Part shown: piece after piece, positions 15,259 to 23,602 of the stretch
Layout of the letters: each line of letters begins with the position of its first letter
Position numbering within the stretch: position 1 is the first letter of the stretch
NCBI RefSeq assembly: GCF_030766825.1
Contig: NZ_JASFDV010000076.1
Coordinates: forward strand, 1-33,806
Direction of reading: 5' to 3'
Source of the DNA: Nocardiopsis sp. CC223A
Lineage (GTDB): Bacteria > Actinomycetota > Actinomycetes > Streptosporangiales > Streptosporangiaceae
Length of the DNA stretch: 33,806 nucleotides
Position numbers and translations under genes: made by a program
The notes under the pieces: model-generated
The model's database searches: none
Told to the model about the DNA's origin: nothing
Seen by the model: only the letters and a program-made list of their open reading frames with translations

Positions 15259-16080
15259 ATGACCTCCCTCCTGCGCCCCGCCGCCGTCACGGCGGCCCTC
15301 CTCGCGACCGCGTGCGCGCCGGCGGCGGACCTGTCCGCCCACGCGGGACCGGACGGCCTGCCGCCGGGCGGGTTCGACTACCAGCTCGGCGGCGGGTACG
15401 GGCCGCCCGACGGCGTGGAGATCGTCGTGCGGGACTCCACCGACGAACCCGCCGAGGGCGCCTACTCCGTCTGCTACGTCAACGGGTTCCAGACCCAGCC
15501 GGGCGAGGAGGGGGAGTGGCTCGACGAGGGGCTGGTGCTCCTCGACGACGCGGGCGAGCCGGTGCCGGATCCGGGCTGGCCGGACGAGTTCCTGCTGGAC
15601 ACCTCCGACGCGGCCCGGCGGGAACGGATCGCGGAACTGCTCACCGAGACCGTCGCGGGCTGCGCGGACACGGGTTTCGACGCCGTGGAGTTCGACAACC
15701 TGGACTCCTTCACACGTTCGGACGGGGCGCTCACCGCCGAGGACAACTTCGCCCTGGCCGAGGCGCTCGTGGCGGTCGTCCACGACCACGGGATGCTCGC
15801 CGCCCAGAAGAACACCGCGGAGGAGACCGAACGGGGTCTCGCCGCGGGGTTCGACCTCGCCGTCACCGAGTCCTGCGGGGCCTGGGACGAATGCGGTGTC
15901 TACACCGCCGCCTACGGAGCCGAGGGGGTGCTCGACATCGAGTACCCGGACACGCTCGAAGAGCGGGGGGTGACCTTCGCCGAGGTGTGCGCCGATCCGG
16001 ACACCCCGCCCCGCACCATCCTGCGCGACCTCGACCTGGTGCCCGAGGGCGACGGGGGCCACCTCTACGAGTCCTGTTAG
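15259..16080 (+). CDS. Secreted GH114-family glycosidase (endo-alpha-1,4-polygalactosaminidase type)
   Basis: A 273-aa extracytoplasmic protein. It starts at an ATG with no ribosome site but an ideal leaderless promoter. The N-terminus is a signal peptide ending LLATAC, a loose lipobox, so it may be a lipoprotein anchored at Cys19 or simply secreted. The TIM-barrel domain begins with the diagnostic FDYQLGGGYGPPDGVEIVVRD (about 35-55), followed by CYVNGFQTQPGE, DEFLLDTSD, GFDAVEFDNLDSF with likely catalytic acids, QKNTAEE and VTESCGAWDEC. This pattern belongs to GH114, whose characterised members cleave polygalactosamine. It may act on fungal or bacterial galactosaminogalactan; substrate unproven here. 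It is followed by a strong terminator. Confidence 0.88.
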   Translation: MTSLLRPAAVTAALLATACAPAADLSAHAGPDGLPPGGFDYQLGGGYGPPDGVEIVVRDSTDEPAEGAYSVCYVNGFQTQPGEEGEWLDEGLVLLDDAGEPVPDPGWPDEFLLDTSDAARRERIAELLTETVAGCADTGFDAVEFDNLDSFTRSDGALTAEDNFALAEALVAVVHDHGMLAAQKNTAEETERGLAAGFDLAVTESCGAWDECGVYTAAYGAEGVLDIEYPDTLEERGVTFAEVCADPDTPPRTILRDLDLVPEGDGGHLYESC

Positions 16081-16300
16081 TCACGGGTTGTAGGCGGCGC
16101 CTATGGTCACGTTTTTGTTTCCGATCCCGTGGAAAACCCGGTCCCAAGTGCGGACATTCCGCTCACCCCCGGCTGTACCACCGTCCCCGGGTCGACCGGA
16201 AAGAGCGGGGAGCGCAACCGTTCGTGTACGCAGAGTCTCCACGTGGTGCACAATGATTCCTGTCGGTGTTCCCTTCCTGGAACTTTCACGCACCGACAGG

Positions 16301-16335
16301 CCCCGGGGGTGTTCGCACCCCTGGGGTTTTGCTTT
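16301..16335 (+). terminator. Strong intrinsic terminator with TTCG loop
   Basis: CCCC-G-GGGGTG, loop TTCG, CACCCC-T-GGGG forms an 11-bp stem including one G-T pair, followed by TTTTGCTTT. A T-tract this clear is unusual in this GC-rich window. Just upstream is another hairpin with perfect 10-bp arms CCTGTCGGTG (16259-16268) and CACCGACAGG (16291-16300). The stretch 16081-16258 holds no gene I can support; it may be the GH114 3' untranslated region or a small RNA ending here. Confidence 0.65.
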
Positions 16336-16446
16336 CCCCGGATTCCCGCCCCCTGCGCTCACCGCACGTATGAAGTGACCCTTCGAGGTCGGTGTCCGAA
16401 TCTCCACAAGTTTGAAAATCGCCTGGTTTCCAATGGAATCTCCCCA

Positions 16447-16882
16447 GTGCTCCCCGCGCGCGGGGATGGTCCCAACCACGGCGACCGGTCCGCCACCACC
16501 GTCGAGTGCTCCCCGTGCGCGCGGGGATGGACCATGGAAGCCGTTGGGCGCCGGGGCCGAGCAGGGTCACGTCCCCGGGAGTGGTGTGATTTTCGCGTGG
16601 GTGCGTCCTTGCGGGTCATCGCGATGGTCGGCCGAAGCCGGGCAGGCCATCGCGTACCGGGGGCCCGCCGGCCGGGATGAAGAAGCCGCCGAAGGCGGCG
16701 GTGCACCGATCCGCCCGGTACCGCTGACGCGTATCCGCGGGAACAGGGCCGGAAAAGTCACACCACTCGGTGGGACACCATCCCGAGCAGTAGTGAGCCC
16801 CCCGCGCGCGGGGATGGTTCCGCGCCCGCCGTATGTGCCGGACCTGGCGCCACGTGCTCCCCGCGCATGCGGGTCGGGGTTT
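16447..16882 (+). CRISPR. Small type I-E-like CRISPR array, split by a MITE
   Basis: Four repeats related to GTGCTCCCCGCGCG...CGGGGATGG are seen at 16447-16473 (27 nt, two bases short), 16506-16534, 16793-16821 and 16854-16882 (the last degenerate, as is common at the trailer end). Spacers 1 and 3 are 32 nt each (16474-16505 and 16822-16853). Spacer 2 is interrupted: 16535-16564 plus 16791-16792 make 32 nt once the inserted element and one copy of its target duplication are removed. The repeat dyad (CCCCG/CGGGG) and 29+32 nt geometry fit type I-E. The sequence before the first repeat (AAGTTTGAAAATC, TTTCCAATGGAATC) is AT-richer and may be a leader. No cas gene lies in the window, so the array is an orphan or a relic. 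Confidence 0.85.
16565..16782. mobile_element. 218-bp MITE, family A copy 1 (inside CRISPR spacer)
   Basis: A non-autonomous element bounded by GGTCACGTCC... and ...GGGACACCATC and flanked by perfect 8-bp direct repeats CCGAGCAG (16557-16564 and 16783-16790). The terminal inverted repeats are imperfect, about 25 bp, sharing GTCCC and GAGTGGTGTGA. The interior has no credible gene. The copy at 26821-27038 has exactly the same length and differs at about 13 positions by eye. Confidence 0.88.
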
Positions 16883-16908
16883 GAGATCGGGTAGCGGGAG
16901 TGGTTAGT

Positions 16909-16922
16909 TGAGAGCGCTAACA
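16909..16922. promoter_or_regulatory. LacI-type ara operator O1 (regulator promoter, upstream)
   Basis: TGAGAGCGCTAACA matches the inferred palindrome TGTTAGCGCTAACA at 12 of 14 positions. It is 77 bp upstream of a second operator, and a likely -10 (TAAGGT, 16979-16984) lies between them. It suggests autoregulation of the LacI-family gene. Confidence 0.6.
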
Positions 16923-16985
16923 AAAGGGATGGGGGAGCATTTCTCGCTGTTATCAGGGATGTCCGGGTGCAGACGGGATAAGGTA

Positions 16986-16999
16986 TGTTAGCGCCCACT
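16986..16999. promoter_or_regulatory. LacI-type ara operator O2 (regulator promoter, downstream)
   Basis: TGTTAGCGCCCACT has a perfect left half-site and a weaker right half, directly after the candidate -10. Its reverse complement is nearly identical to the operator at 25965-25978 at the start of the ara operon. This links regulator and operon. Confidence 0.65.
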
Positions 17000-17047
17000 G
17001 GCCGGTGGGCGTTCGCTGAGCACGCGATGGTACCGAAGGAGCTGCGG

Positions 17048-18079
17048 GTGGCCCAGACCCCATCGACCCCCGGCGCGGCCCGGGAGCCCGCGATGACCGA
17101 CGTCGCCCGCCTGGCCGGGGTGTCCCACCAGACGGTCTCCCGTGTCCTCAACGGCCACCCCAACGTCCGCGAGCAGACCCGGCTGCGGGTGCGCGCGGCC
17201 ATCGAGCAGCTCGGCTACCGGCCCAACCGGGCCGCCCGCGCGCTGGCGACCGGCCGGTCGCAGCTCATCGGCGTCGTGGCCCAGAACTCGACCCTGTTCG
17301 GCCCCTCCTCGCTGCTGGCCGCCTTCGAGCTCGCCGCCGCGGCCAGGGGCTTCGTCGTCAGCGTCCGCCGGGTCCGGGTGCTGGACCGGGGCTCCATCGC
17401 GGAGGCCGTCGACCACCACCTGGAGCAGCGCGCCGCCGGGATCGTGGTGATAGCGCCCACCGCCGCCGCCGACGAGGCCCTGGCCGCGGTGCCGCCCGAC
17501 ATCCCGCTGGTCGCGGTGGACGGCGACCCCGCGCGCGGCGACACCCTGGTGACCGTGGACCAGCGGGCCGGCGCGCGGCTGGCCACCCGCCACCTCCTGG
17601 ACGCCGGGCACCGGACCGTCTGGCACGTGTCCGGCCCCTCCGAGTGGTTCGACGCCGCCGACCGGGAGCGGGGCTGGCGGCGGACCCTGGAGGAGGCGGG
17701 GGCCGAGGTGCCGCCGGTGAGCCCCGCGGACTGGAGCGCCGCCTCGGGTTACCGGGCCGGGCTGATCCTCGCCCGCATGCCCGAGGTCACGGCGGTGTTC
17801 GCCGCCAACGACCACCTGGCCCTGGGCATCCTGCGGGCGATGTCGGAGCGCGGCCGCGCCGTCCCCGGGGACGTGAGCGTCGTCGGTTTCGACGACGTCC
17901 CCGAGGCCGCCTACTTCATCCCGCCCCTGACGACCGTGCGCCCCGACTTCGCGACGGTGGCCACCGAGACGCTGGACGTGCTGCTGTCCTGCATGTCCGG
18001 GGAGCCCGCCGCCTCCACCCGCCGGACGATCACGCCGACCCTGGTGGAGCGCGACAGCGTGGCCGCCCCGTCCCGGTAG
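17048..18079 (+). CDS. LacI/GalR-family regulator of the arabinose operon
   Basis: A 343-aa sugar-responsive repressor. I chose the GTG at 17048 because gaaggag lies 7 bases upstream; the frame also holds an ATG at 16985, but that would overlap operator O2. The N-terminal LacI helix-turn-helix reads MTDVARLAGVSHQTVSRVLNG (from about residue 16), with the hinge YRPNRAARALATGRSQLIGVV. The effector domain (about 75-340) has the usual periplasmic-binding-protein fold, with AANDHLALGILRAM and VSVVGFDDVPEAAYFIPPLTTVRP near the end. It is convergent with the operon it is inferred to control, leaving only 17 bp between stops. Matching operators before this gene and at araB make it the likely functional counterpart of AraR. 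The inducer is presumably L-arabinose (inference). Confidence 0.92.
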   Translation: MAQTPSTPGAAREPAMTDVARLAGVSHQTVSRVLNGHPNVREQTRLRVRAAIEQLGYRPNRAARALATGRSQLIGVVAQNSTLFGPSSLLAAFELAAAARGFVVSVRRVRVLDRGSIAEAVDHHLEQRAAGIVVIAPTAAADEALAAVPPDIPLVAVDGDPARGDTLVTVDQRAGARLATRHLLDAGHRTVWHVSGPSEWFDAADRERGWRRTLEEAGAEVPPVSPADWSAASGYRAGLILARMPEVTAVFAANDHLALGILRAMSERGRAVPGDVSVVGFDDVPEAAYFIPPLTTVRPDFATVATETLDVLLSCMSGEPAASTRRTITPTLVERDSVAAPSR

Positions 18080-18096
18080 CCGGGGCGGCCCGCCGG

Positions 18097-19371
18097 TCAG
18101 GCCGAGGCCGGTTCCCGTGCGCTCCGGGCGGGCGCGGACCCGTTCTCCCCGGGCCCGTCCCGGCGGATGCGCAGGCCGAACACCGTCCCGCCCGCGCCGA
18201 CCCGCTGCTTGTTGTAGATGTCGAAGGCCACCGCCAGCAGCAGCACCAGCCCCTTGATGAGCTGCTGCCAGTCCACGCCGAGCCCGATCAGGGACATCCC
18301 GTTGTTGAGGACTCCCATGACCAGGGCCCCGATGACGGCCCCCACCACGGTGCCCACCCCGCCGGACGCGGACGCGCCCCCGATGAACGCCGCCGCGATG
18401 GCGTCGAGCTCGAACATGGTGCCCGCGCCCGGGGTGGCCGCGTTGAGCCGTGCGGTGAACACCAGCCCGGCCAGGGCGGACAGCGCCCCCATGTTGACGA
18501 ACACCCAGAACGTGGTCCGCTGTGTGCGGATGCCCGACAGGGCCGCCGCCCGCTCGTTGCCGCCCACCGCGTAGATCCGTCGGCCCATGGTCGTGGAGCG
18601 CGTGACGAACGAGTACCCCGCGATCAGCGCCACGAGCAGCAGCCCCACGAGGGGCAGGCCGTTGTGGTCCGCCAGCGCCCAGGTGAACGCCAGGATCGCC
18701 GCGACGAGCACCGCCGAGGCCGCCGCGGTCACGGCCGCGGGCTGCACCGGCAGCCCGTGCGCCCGGGTCCGCGTCCGGGCCCGCCACTGGATCCACACCA
18801 CGGTCGCCGCGCCCGCCGCGCCCAGCAGCAGGGTCGGCAGGTGCGGGCCGTCGCCCTGCCCGGGGAGGAAGCCGCCCGCGATCTGCCGCAGGGACGAGGG
18901 CAGGTGGGCGATGGACTCGCCGCCCAGGACGGCCAGGGTGGCGCCGCGGAACACCAGCATCCCGGCGAGGGTGACGATGAACGCGGGGACGCGCACGTAC
19001 GCGATCCAGAAGCCCTGCCAGGCTCCGATGGCCGCGCCGAGCAGCAGTGCCAGGGGCACCACCGCCACGGTCGGCAGCCCCCAGGAGGTGAGCATGATCG
19101 CCGACACGGCGCCGGTGAAGGCCACCACCGATCCGACCGACAGGTCGATGTGCCCGGTGACGATCACGAGCATCATGCCGATGGCCAGGATCAGGATGTA
19201 GGAGTTCTGGAGGATCAGGTTGGTGATGTTGAGCGGGGTCAGCAGCAGCCCGCCGGTCAGCAGCTGGAACAGGACGATGATGGCGACCAGGGCCACCGCC
19301 ATCCCGTACCGGCGGGAGTCGCCGCGGAGCAGGGCGCCGAGCCCGGCCCGTCCTGAGGTCGTCTGGTTCAT
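18097..19371 (-). CDS. Sugar ABC transporter permease (GguB/XylH type)
   Basis: A 424-aa integral membrane permease of the ribose/xylose-type ABC importer family (CUT2). The ATG at 19371 overlaps the stop of the ATPase gene (ATGA). It has about ten or more hydrophobic segments. The family motifs ILILAIGMMLVIVTGHIDLSVGS and PAFIVTLAGMLVFRG are present, as is the ATPase-coupling loop GRRIYAVGGNERAAALSGI, followed by GGVGTVVGAVIGALVMGVLNNGMSLIG. It is longer than ribose permeases (about 320 aa) and matches the GguB/XylH size class. It is the last gene of the arabinose operon and forms the membrane channel with the ATPase and lipoprotein encoded just before it. Confidence 0.93.
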   Translation of the reverse strand: MNQTTSGRAGLGALLRGDSRRYGMAVALVAIIVLFQLLTGGLLLTPLNITNLILQNSYILILAIGMMLVIVTGHIDLSVGSVVAFTGAVSAIMLTSWGLPTVAVVPLALLLGAAIGAWQGFWIAYVRVPAFIVTLAGMLVFRGATLAVLGGESIAHLPSSLRQIAGGFLPGQGDGPHLPTLLLGAAGAATVVWIQWRARTRTRAHGLPVQPAAVTAAASAVLVAAILAFTWALADHNGLPLVGLLLVALIAGYSFVTRSTTMGRRIYAVGGNERAAALSGIRTQRTTFWVFVNMGALSALAGLVFTARLNAATPGAGTMFELDAIAAAFIGGASASGGVGTVVGAVIGALVMGVLNNGMSLIGLGVDWQQLIKGLVLLLAVAFDIYNKQRVGAGGTVFGLRIRRDGPGENGSAPARSAREPASA

Positions 19372-20945
19372 GGCCGGTCCCCGGTTCTCGTCATCAGTCT
19401 CATCAGGGTCTCCTGGTCGGCCTCGGCCGCGGGCACCTCGCCGGTGATGCGGCCCTCGCACATGGTGTGGATGCGGTCGCACATGCCCAGGACCTCGGGC
19501 AGTTCCGAGGAGATGAGCAGGACGGCGGCGCCCTCCGCCGCCAGCCTGCGGATGATCAGGTGGATCTCGTACTTGGCGCCGACGTCGATGCCGCGGGTCG
19601 GCTCGTCCAGGATCAGCAGTTCCGGCCGGGTGAACATCCACTTGGCCAGGACGACCTTCTGCTGGTTGCCGCCGCTGAGCGTGCGCACCGTCCCGGTGGC
19701 GACGTTCCCCCGCACGTGCAGGTCCTCGCTCATCCGCCGGGCCTCGACGGTCTCCCGGGCCTGGTCGATGACCCCGCGGCGGGAGACGCGGTGCAGTCCG
19801 GCCAGGGTGGTGTTGCGCCGGACGTCCTCGTCGAGCAGCAGCCCGAGCGTCTTGCGGTCCTCGGGCACGTAGGCCAGGCCGCCGCGGACGGCCGCGGCGA
19901 CGTCGGGAACGGGCAGGGCCTCGCCGTCCTTGAACAGCGTGCCCCGCACGTACCTTCCGTAGGAGCGGCCGAACAGGCTCATCGCGAACTCGGTGCGCCC
20001 GGCCCCCATGAGCCCGGCCAGCCCAACGATCTCGCCCGCGCGCAGGTCGATGTCGACGCCGTCGACCATGCGCCGCCCCGGCTGGGTGGGGTGGTCGACC
20101 GTCCAGTCGCGCACCTGGTACCTGACCGGGCCGACCTCCCCGAGCGGTTCGGGGTAGAGGCGGTCCAGGGAGCGTCCCACCATGCCGCGGATGATCCGGT
20201 CCTCGTCCACCGACGGCGTTCCGTCGGCGTCGCGCTCCACGACGAGCGTCTCGATGGCGCGCCCGTCCCGCAGGATGGTGATCTCGTCGCTCACGCTCAC
20301 CACCTCGCCGAGCTTGTGCGAGATGAGGATGCAGGTGACGCCCTGGTCGCGCAGTTCGCGGAGCAGGTCCAGGAGCCGCAGGCTCTCCGTCTCGTTCAGC
20401 GCCGAGGTGGGCTCGTCCAGGATCAGCAGGCGCACCCGTTTGGCCAGCGCCTTGGCGATCTCCACCAGTTGCTGGGACCCGATGCCGAGCGCCGACACCG
20501 GGACGTCGGGGTTCTCGTCCAGGCCCACCCGGAGCAGGAGCTCGCGGGCCCGGGCGTGGGTGGCGTCCCGGTCCAGGACTCCGAACCGGGTGACCTCGTG
20601 CCCGAGCAGGACGTTCTCCGCGATGGACAGCTGCGGGATCAGCGCCAGCTCCTGGTGGATGATGGCGATGCCCGCCCGCTCGCTGTCGACCACGCCGCCG
20701 AACGCGCACGGCTCCCCGTCCAGGAGGATGTCCCCGGTGTGGGTCCCGGCGGGGTGGACCCCGCTGAGCACCTTCATCAGGGTGGACTTGCCGGCCCCGT
20801 TCTCGCCCATGAGGGCGTGGATGCGGCCCGCGTGCACGTCCAGCGAGACGTCGTCCAGGGCCACCATCCCGGGGAACTCCTTGCGGATGCCCCGCATGCT
20901 CAGCAGCGGGCCCGGCGGGGCGTCCGCGGCGCGAGCGCCGGTCAC
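19368..20945 (-). CDS. Sugar ABC transporter ATP-binding protein (GguA/XylG type)
   Basis: A 525-aa tandem ATPase energising import of a pentose. The GTG at 20945 overlaps the stop of the binding-protein gene. The first nucleotide-binding domain has Walker A GENGAGKST, a Q-loop region with HQELALIPQLS, a signature LGIGSQQLVEIAKAL and Walker B LLILDEPTSALNE. The second has the degenerate Walker A GLMGAGRTEF typical of CUT2 ATPases, the signature LSGGNQQKVVLAKWM and Walker B LLILDEPTRGIDVGAKYE. Two domains in one chain serve a homodimeric permease. Full length for the family; no odd features. Confidence 0.95.
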   Translation of the reverse strand: MTGARAADAPPGPLLSMRGIRKEFPGMVALDDVSLDVHAGRIHALMGENGAGKSTLMKVLSGVHPAGTHTGDILLDGEPCAFGGVVDSERAGIAIIHQELALIPQLSIAENVLLGHEVTRFGVLDRDATHARARELLLRVGLDENPDVPVSALGIGSQQLVEIAKALAKRVRLLILDEPTSALNETESLRLLDLLRELRDQGVTCILISHKLGEVVSVSDEITILRDGRAIETLVVERDADGTPSVDEDRIIRGMVGRSLDRLYPEPLGEVGPVRYQVRDWTVDHPTQPGRRMVDGVDIDLRAGEIVGLAGLMGAGRTEFAMSLFGRSYGRYVRGTLFKDGEALPVPDVAAAVRGGLAYVPEDRKTLGLLLDEDVRRNTTLAGLHRVSRRGVIDQARETVEARRMSEDLHVRGNVATGTVRTLSGGNQQKVVLAKWMFTRPELLILDEPTRGIDVGAKYEIHLIIRRLAAEGAAVLLISSELPEVLGMCDRIHTMCEGRITGEVPAAEADQETLMRLMTRTGDRP

Positions 20946-22033
20946 AGGTCCGACTCCTCGTAGTAGCCGCTCTCGACGAGCACCTCTTCGTAGTTGTCGA
21001 TGTCGACCGACACGGGCTCCAGGAGGTAGGCGGGGACCGTCTTGACGCCGTTGTCGTAGGTCTCGGTGTCGTTGACCGGCACCTCCTCCTCCGCGAGCAG
21101 CGCCTCCACCATGTCGACGGTCTGGGCGGCCAGGGCCCGGGTGTCCTTGAACACCGTCTGCGTCTGCTCCCCGGCGATGATCGACCGGACCGACGACAGC
21201 TCGGCGTCCTGCCCGGTCACGACGGGCAGGGGGAGGTCCCCGCCGCCGTAGCCGACGGCGCGCAGCGACTCGATGACGCCCAGGCTGATGCCGTCGAACG
21301 GGGAGAGCACGGCGTGCAGCCGCTCGTCGGAGTAGTGGGCGCTGAGCAGGTTGTCCATCCGGGCCTGGGCGATGGCGCCGTCCCAGCGCTGGGTGGCGAT
21401 CTGCTCCATCTCCGTCTGTCCGCTGGGGACCTCCAGCGTCCCGTCGTCCAGGTGGGGCCGGAGCACCGACATCGACCCGTCGTTGAAGAAGTAGGCGTTG
21501 TTGTCGTCGGGGGAGCCGCCGAACACCTCCAGGTTGAACGGGCCCTCCTCGCCGTCCTCCAGCCCGAGGGCGTCCACGATGTACTGCGCCTGGAGCACGC
21601 CGACCTCGAAGTTGTCGAAGGTGGCGTAGTAGTCGACGTTCTCGCTGCCCATGATGAGCCGGTCGTAGGCGATCACGGGGATGCCGCTGTCGGCGGCGGT
21701 GTCGAGCACGTCGCCCAGGGCCTCGCCGTCGATGGCGGCGATGACGAGGACGTCGGCGCCCCGGGTGATCATGTTCTCGATCTGGGATATCTGGTCGGGG
21801 ACGACGTCCTCGGCGTACTGGAGGTCGGTGCCGAAACCGCGGGCCTCGAACTCGGCGACCATGTTCTGCCCGTCGTTGATCCACCGTTCGGAGGACTGGG
21901 TGGGCATGGAGATGCCGATGAGGCCGTTCTCGCCCTCGGGGCGGGCGGCGTCGCCGACGCCGTTGCAGGCGGTGAGCAGGAGGGCGGACGCGGCGAGCAG
22001 CGCGGTGCCCGCCGTGCGTGAGCTGTGCGACAT
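20942..22033 (-). CDS. Sugar-binding lipoprotein (ChvE/XylF type)
   Basis: A 363-aa substrate-binding protein of the pentose importer. The N-terminus is a lipoprotein signal with lipobox LLTAC, so Cys23 is the lipid anchor outside the membrane. The mature part begins IGISMPTQSSERWINDGQNMVAEFEARG, close to ChvE-type multiple-monosaccharide-binding proteins, followed by DQISQIENMITRGADVLVIAAIDG and DNFEVGVLQAQYIV. The Shine-Dalgarno is weak (cgaaagcgaa). A strong intercistronic hairpin separates it from araA, so its mRNA level may differ from that of the enzymes. The ligand is inferred as L-arabinose from the operon; ChvE relatives also bind xylose, glucose or galactose. Confidence 0.92.
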   Translation of the reverse strand: MSHSSRTAGTALLAASALLLTACNGVGDAARPEGENGLIGISMPTQSSERWINDGQNMVAEFEARGFGTDLQYAEDVVPDQISQIENMITRGADVLVIAAIDGEALGDVLDTAADSGIPVIAYDRLIMGSENVDYYATFDNFEVGVLQAQYIVDALGLEDGEEGPFNLEVFGGSPDDNNAYFFNDGSMSVLRPHLDDGTLEVPSGQTEMEQIATQRWDGAIAQARMDNLLSAHYSDERLHAVLSPFDGISLGVIESLRAVGYGGGDLPLPVVTGQDAELSSVRSIIAGEQTQTVFKDTRALAAQTVDMVEALLAEEEVPVNDTETYDNGVKTVPAYLLEPVSVDIDNYEEVLVESGYYEESDL

Positions 22034-22077
22034 GGGGGGTTCGCTTTCGTGTCGGTGTGCGTGGGATGCGGAGGGGT

Positions 22078-22118
22078 GGGGCCGCGCGGTGCGGCGCGGC
22101 CCCGGTCCGGGCCGGACC
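22078..22118 (-). terminator. Intercistronic double hairpin between araA and importer genes
   Basis: GGGGCCGCGC, 6-base loop, GCGCGGCCCC (22078-22103) is a perfect 10-bp stem. GGTCC...GGACC (22104-22118) forms a second small one. They sit between the enzyme genes and the transporter genes of one operon and could attenuate transcription or protect the 3' end of the upstream mRNA. A partial terminator is one reading. Confidence 0.5.
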
Positions 22119-22127
22119 CTGCCGGTG

Positions 22128-23576
22128 TCAGACCCGGACGTACTCGATGCCGGTCAGCGCGCACAGGACGCGCCAGTCCTCGGCCCGGCGGCCGGTGTTC
22201 ATGGCCATGTGGTGGGTGCCGCCGGCCCGGAGCCAGGCGTCCATGCACCCGACCACCCCGGTGTCGGGCCGGAACCGCCCGTAGGGCATTTCCAGGGAGG
22301 GGAGCGCGGGGGAGTCGAGGACCTCGCCCTCGGCGACGACCAGCCGGAAGCGGTCGCCGCCCAGGGCGACCAGGGAGGCCAGGGTGGCCGGGCCGGGCCG
22401 GTACCGGAACAGCAGGGTGGGCGGGTCGGCCAGCCCGCCGATGCCCAGGGGGCGTTTGATCAGGCGCACGGGTTCGTCCTCCCGGGCCAGCCGCCAGTTG
22501 CCCTCGCCCATGTGGCTCATGAGGATGGAGTCGCCGGGGAAGTCCATCGCGTACATCTCGGTGAAGTGGCCGTCCCCGGCCAGGCGGTGGCCCGCGTAGA
22601 CGATCGAGGCGGCGAGCACGTCGCCCTCGCCCGCGAACCCGTACCCCTTGGCCATCAGGGTGGAGGCGGCGGCCATGGGCAGCCGGGCGAAGCGGCCGTC
22701 CTCGCCGATCGCGTCGAAGTGGGTGGAGTAGGCCCCGCAGCCGGTCTCCTCCAGCAGCCGTTCGATGCCCAGCTGCATGCGGGCGTGGTCCTCCCGCTCC
22801 TCCTTGGACAGGCGCCCGTCCACGTCGAAGACCGCGTCCTCCCAGGACATGAGTTCGCGGACGGGTCCCTCGGGCAGGCCGGCCATGGTGCGGTGCAGGG
22901 CGCCCGGGGCGATGACGTGGACCTCGGGGCCGATCACGCGCAGCAGCGCGGTCTCGTCGACCCGCGCGTCCCCCATGCCGTTCATGGGGTAACCGAACAC
23001 GCCGACCCGCAGGCTCCGCAGCGCCTGCACGGCCCGCGCGGCCCGGGCCCAGCGGCCGATCCGCTCGGCGAACTCCGGGTCCTGCCAGTCCCCGGTGACG
23101 ACCTCGAACGGCACCTGTGCGCGGACCAGCGCGTTGGCGGTGTCCTGGGCGCCGTGGATCCCCTGGTTGTAGGTCATGTCGTCCATGTCCCAGGACGCGC
23201 TCACGGCGGGCTCGGGCTGGATGTTCGCCAGGGCCAGCGGCAGCCGCGCCCCGGTCAGGGCCCGGGTGATCCGCAGGGACGGCCCGTAGGTCAGCATGAC
23301 CACCAGGACCCCGTCCAGTCCGGCCTCCTCGAACTCCTGCACCGCGCGTTCGGCGTCCTCGCGCCCGCGTACCGGCGGGGCGACGGTCCACTCGGCGACT
23401 CCGGAGAGCCGGGCGGCGACCCGGGCGGCGTACTGCGCCTGGTGTTCGGTGATGCCCGGGATCATGTCGTCGTAGAGCGGCTGCATGATGCCGAGCAGCC
23501 CGATGCGCGGCGAGCGCTCCCGCACGGCGGGGTTGTGCGAGGGCTGGGGGGAGGGCGGGGCGGTGGGGACGGACAC
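22128..23576 (-). CDS. araA: L-arabinose isomerase-family protein (L-fucose/L-arabinose isomerase fold)
   Basis: A 482-aa cytosolic metal-dependent isomerase converting L-arabinose to L-ribulose. The GTG at 23576 follows aggag and begins 27 bp after araD. The N-terminal domain reads PRIGLLGIMQPLYDDMIPGITEHQAQYAA, with VLVVMLTYGPSLRITRAL and LPLALANIQPEP. The C-terminal active-site domain contains EMYAMDFPGDSILMSHMGEGNW, with the metal-binding Glu and His, and THHMAMNTG near residue 454. It is clearly a member of the fucose/arabinose isomerase superfamily. It looks like the divergent actinobacterial branch rather than the E. coli AraA type, so the name rests partly on its place between a ribulokinase, an L-ribulose-5-phosphate epimerase and a pentose importer. 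Confidence 0.85.
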   Translation of the reverse strand: MSVPTAPPSPQPSHNPAVRERSPRIGLLGIMQPLYDDMIPGITEHQAQYAARVAARLSGVAEWTVAPPVRGREDAERAVQEFEEAGLDGVLVVMLTYGPSLRITRALTGARLPLALANIQPEPAVSASWDMDDMTYNQGIHGAQDTANALVRAQVPFEVVTGDWQDPEFAERIGRWARAARAVQALRSLRVGVFGYPMNGMGDARVDETALLRVIGPEVHVIAPGALHRTMAGLPEGPVRELMSWEDAVFDVDGRLSKEEREDHARMQLGIERLLEETGCGAYSTHFDAIGEDGRFARLPMAAASTLMAKGYGFAGEGDVLAASIVYAGHRLAGDGHFTEMYAMDFPGDSILMSHMGEGNWRLAREDEPVRLIKRPLGIGGLADPPTLLFRYRPGPATLASLVALGGDRFRLVVAEGEVLDSPALPSLEMPYGRFRPDTGVVGCMDAWLRAGGTHHMAMNTGRRAEDWRVLCALTGIEYVRV

Positions 23577-23602
23577 GGGGGTCTCCTCGTTGTCGGTGGG
23601 GG

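Noticed and set aside
16854..16882. Last CRISPR repeat as a chance match
   Set aside because: Its second half differs from the others, but it starts exactly 32 nt after the preceding repeat and terminal repeats are often degenerate, so it is kept in the array.
16129..16894. Open frames running through the CRISPR and MITE region
   Set aside because: They read through repeats and element ends, and the two MITE copies give similar peptides only because the DNA is repeated.
16985..17047. ATG start at 16985 for the LacI regulator
   Set aside because: It overlaps operator O2 and has no Shine-Dalgarno, while the GTG at 17048 has gaaggag at the right distance.
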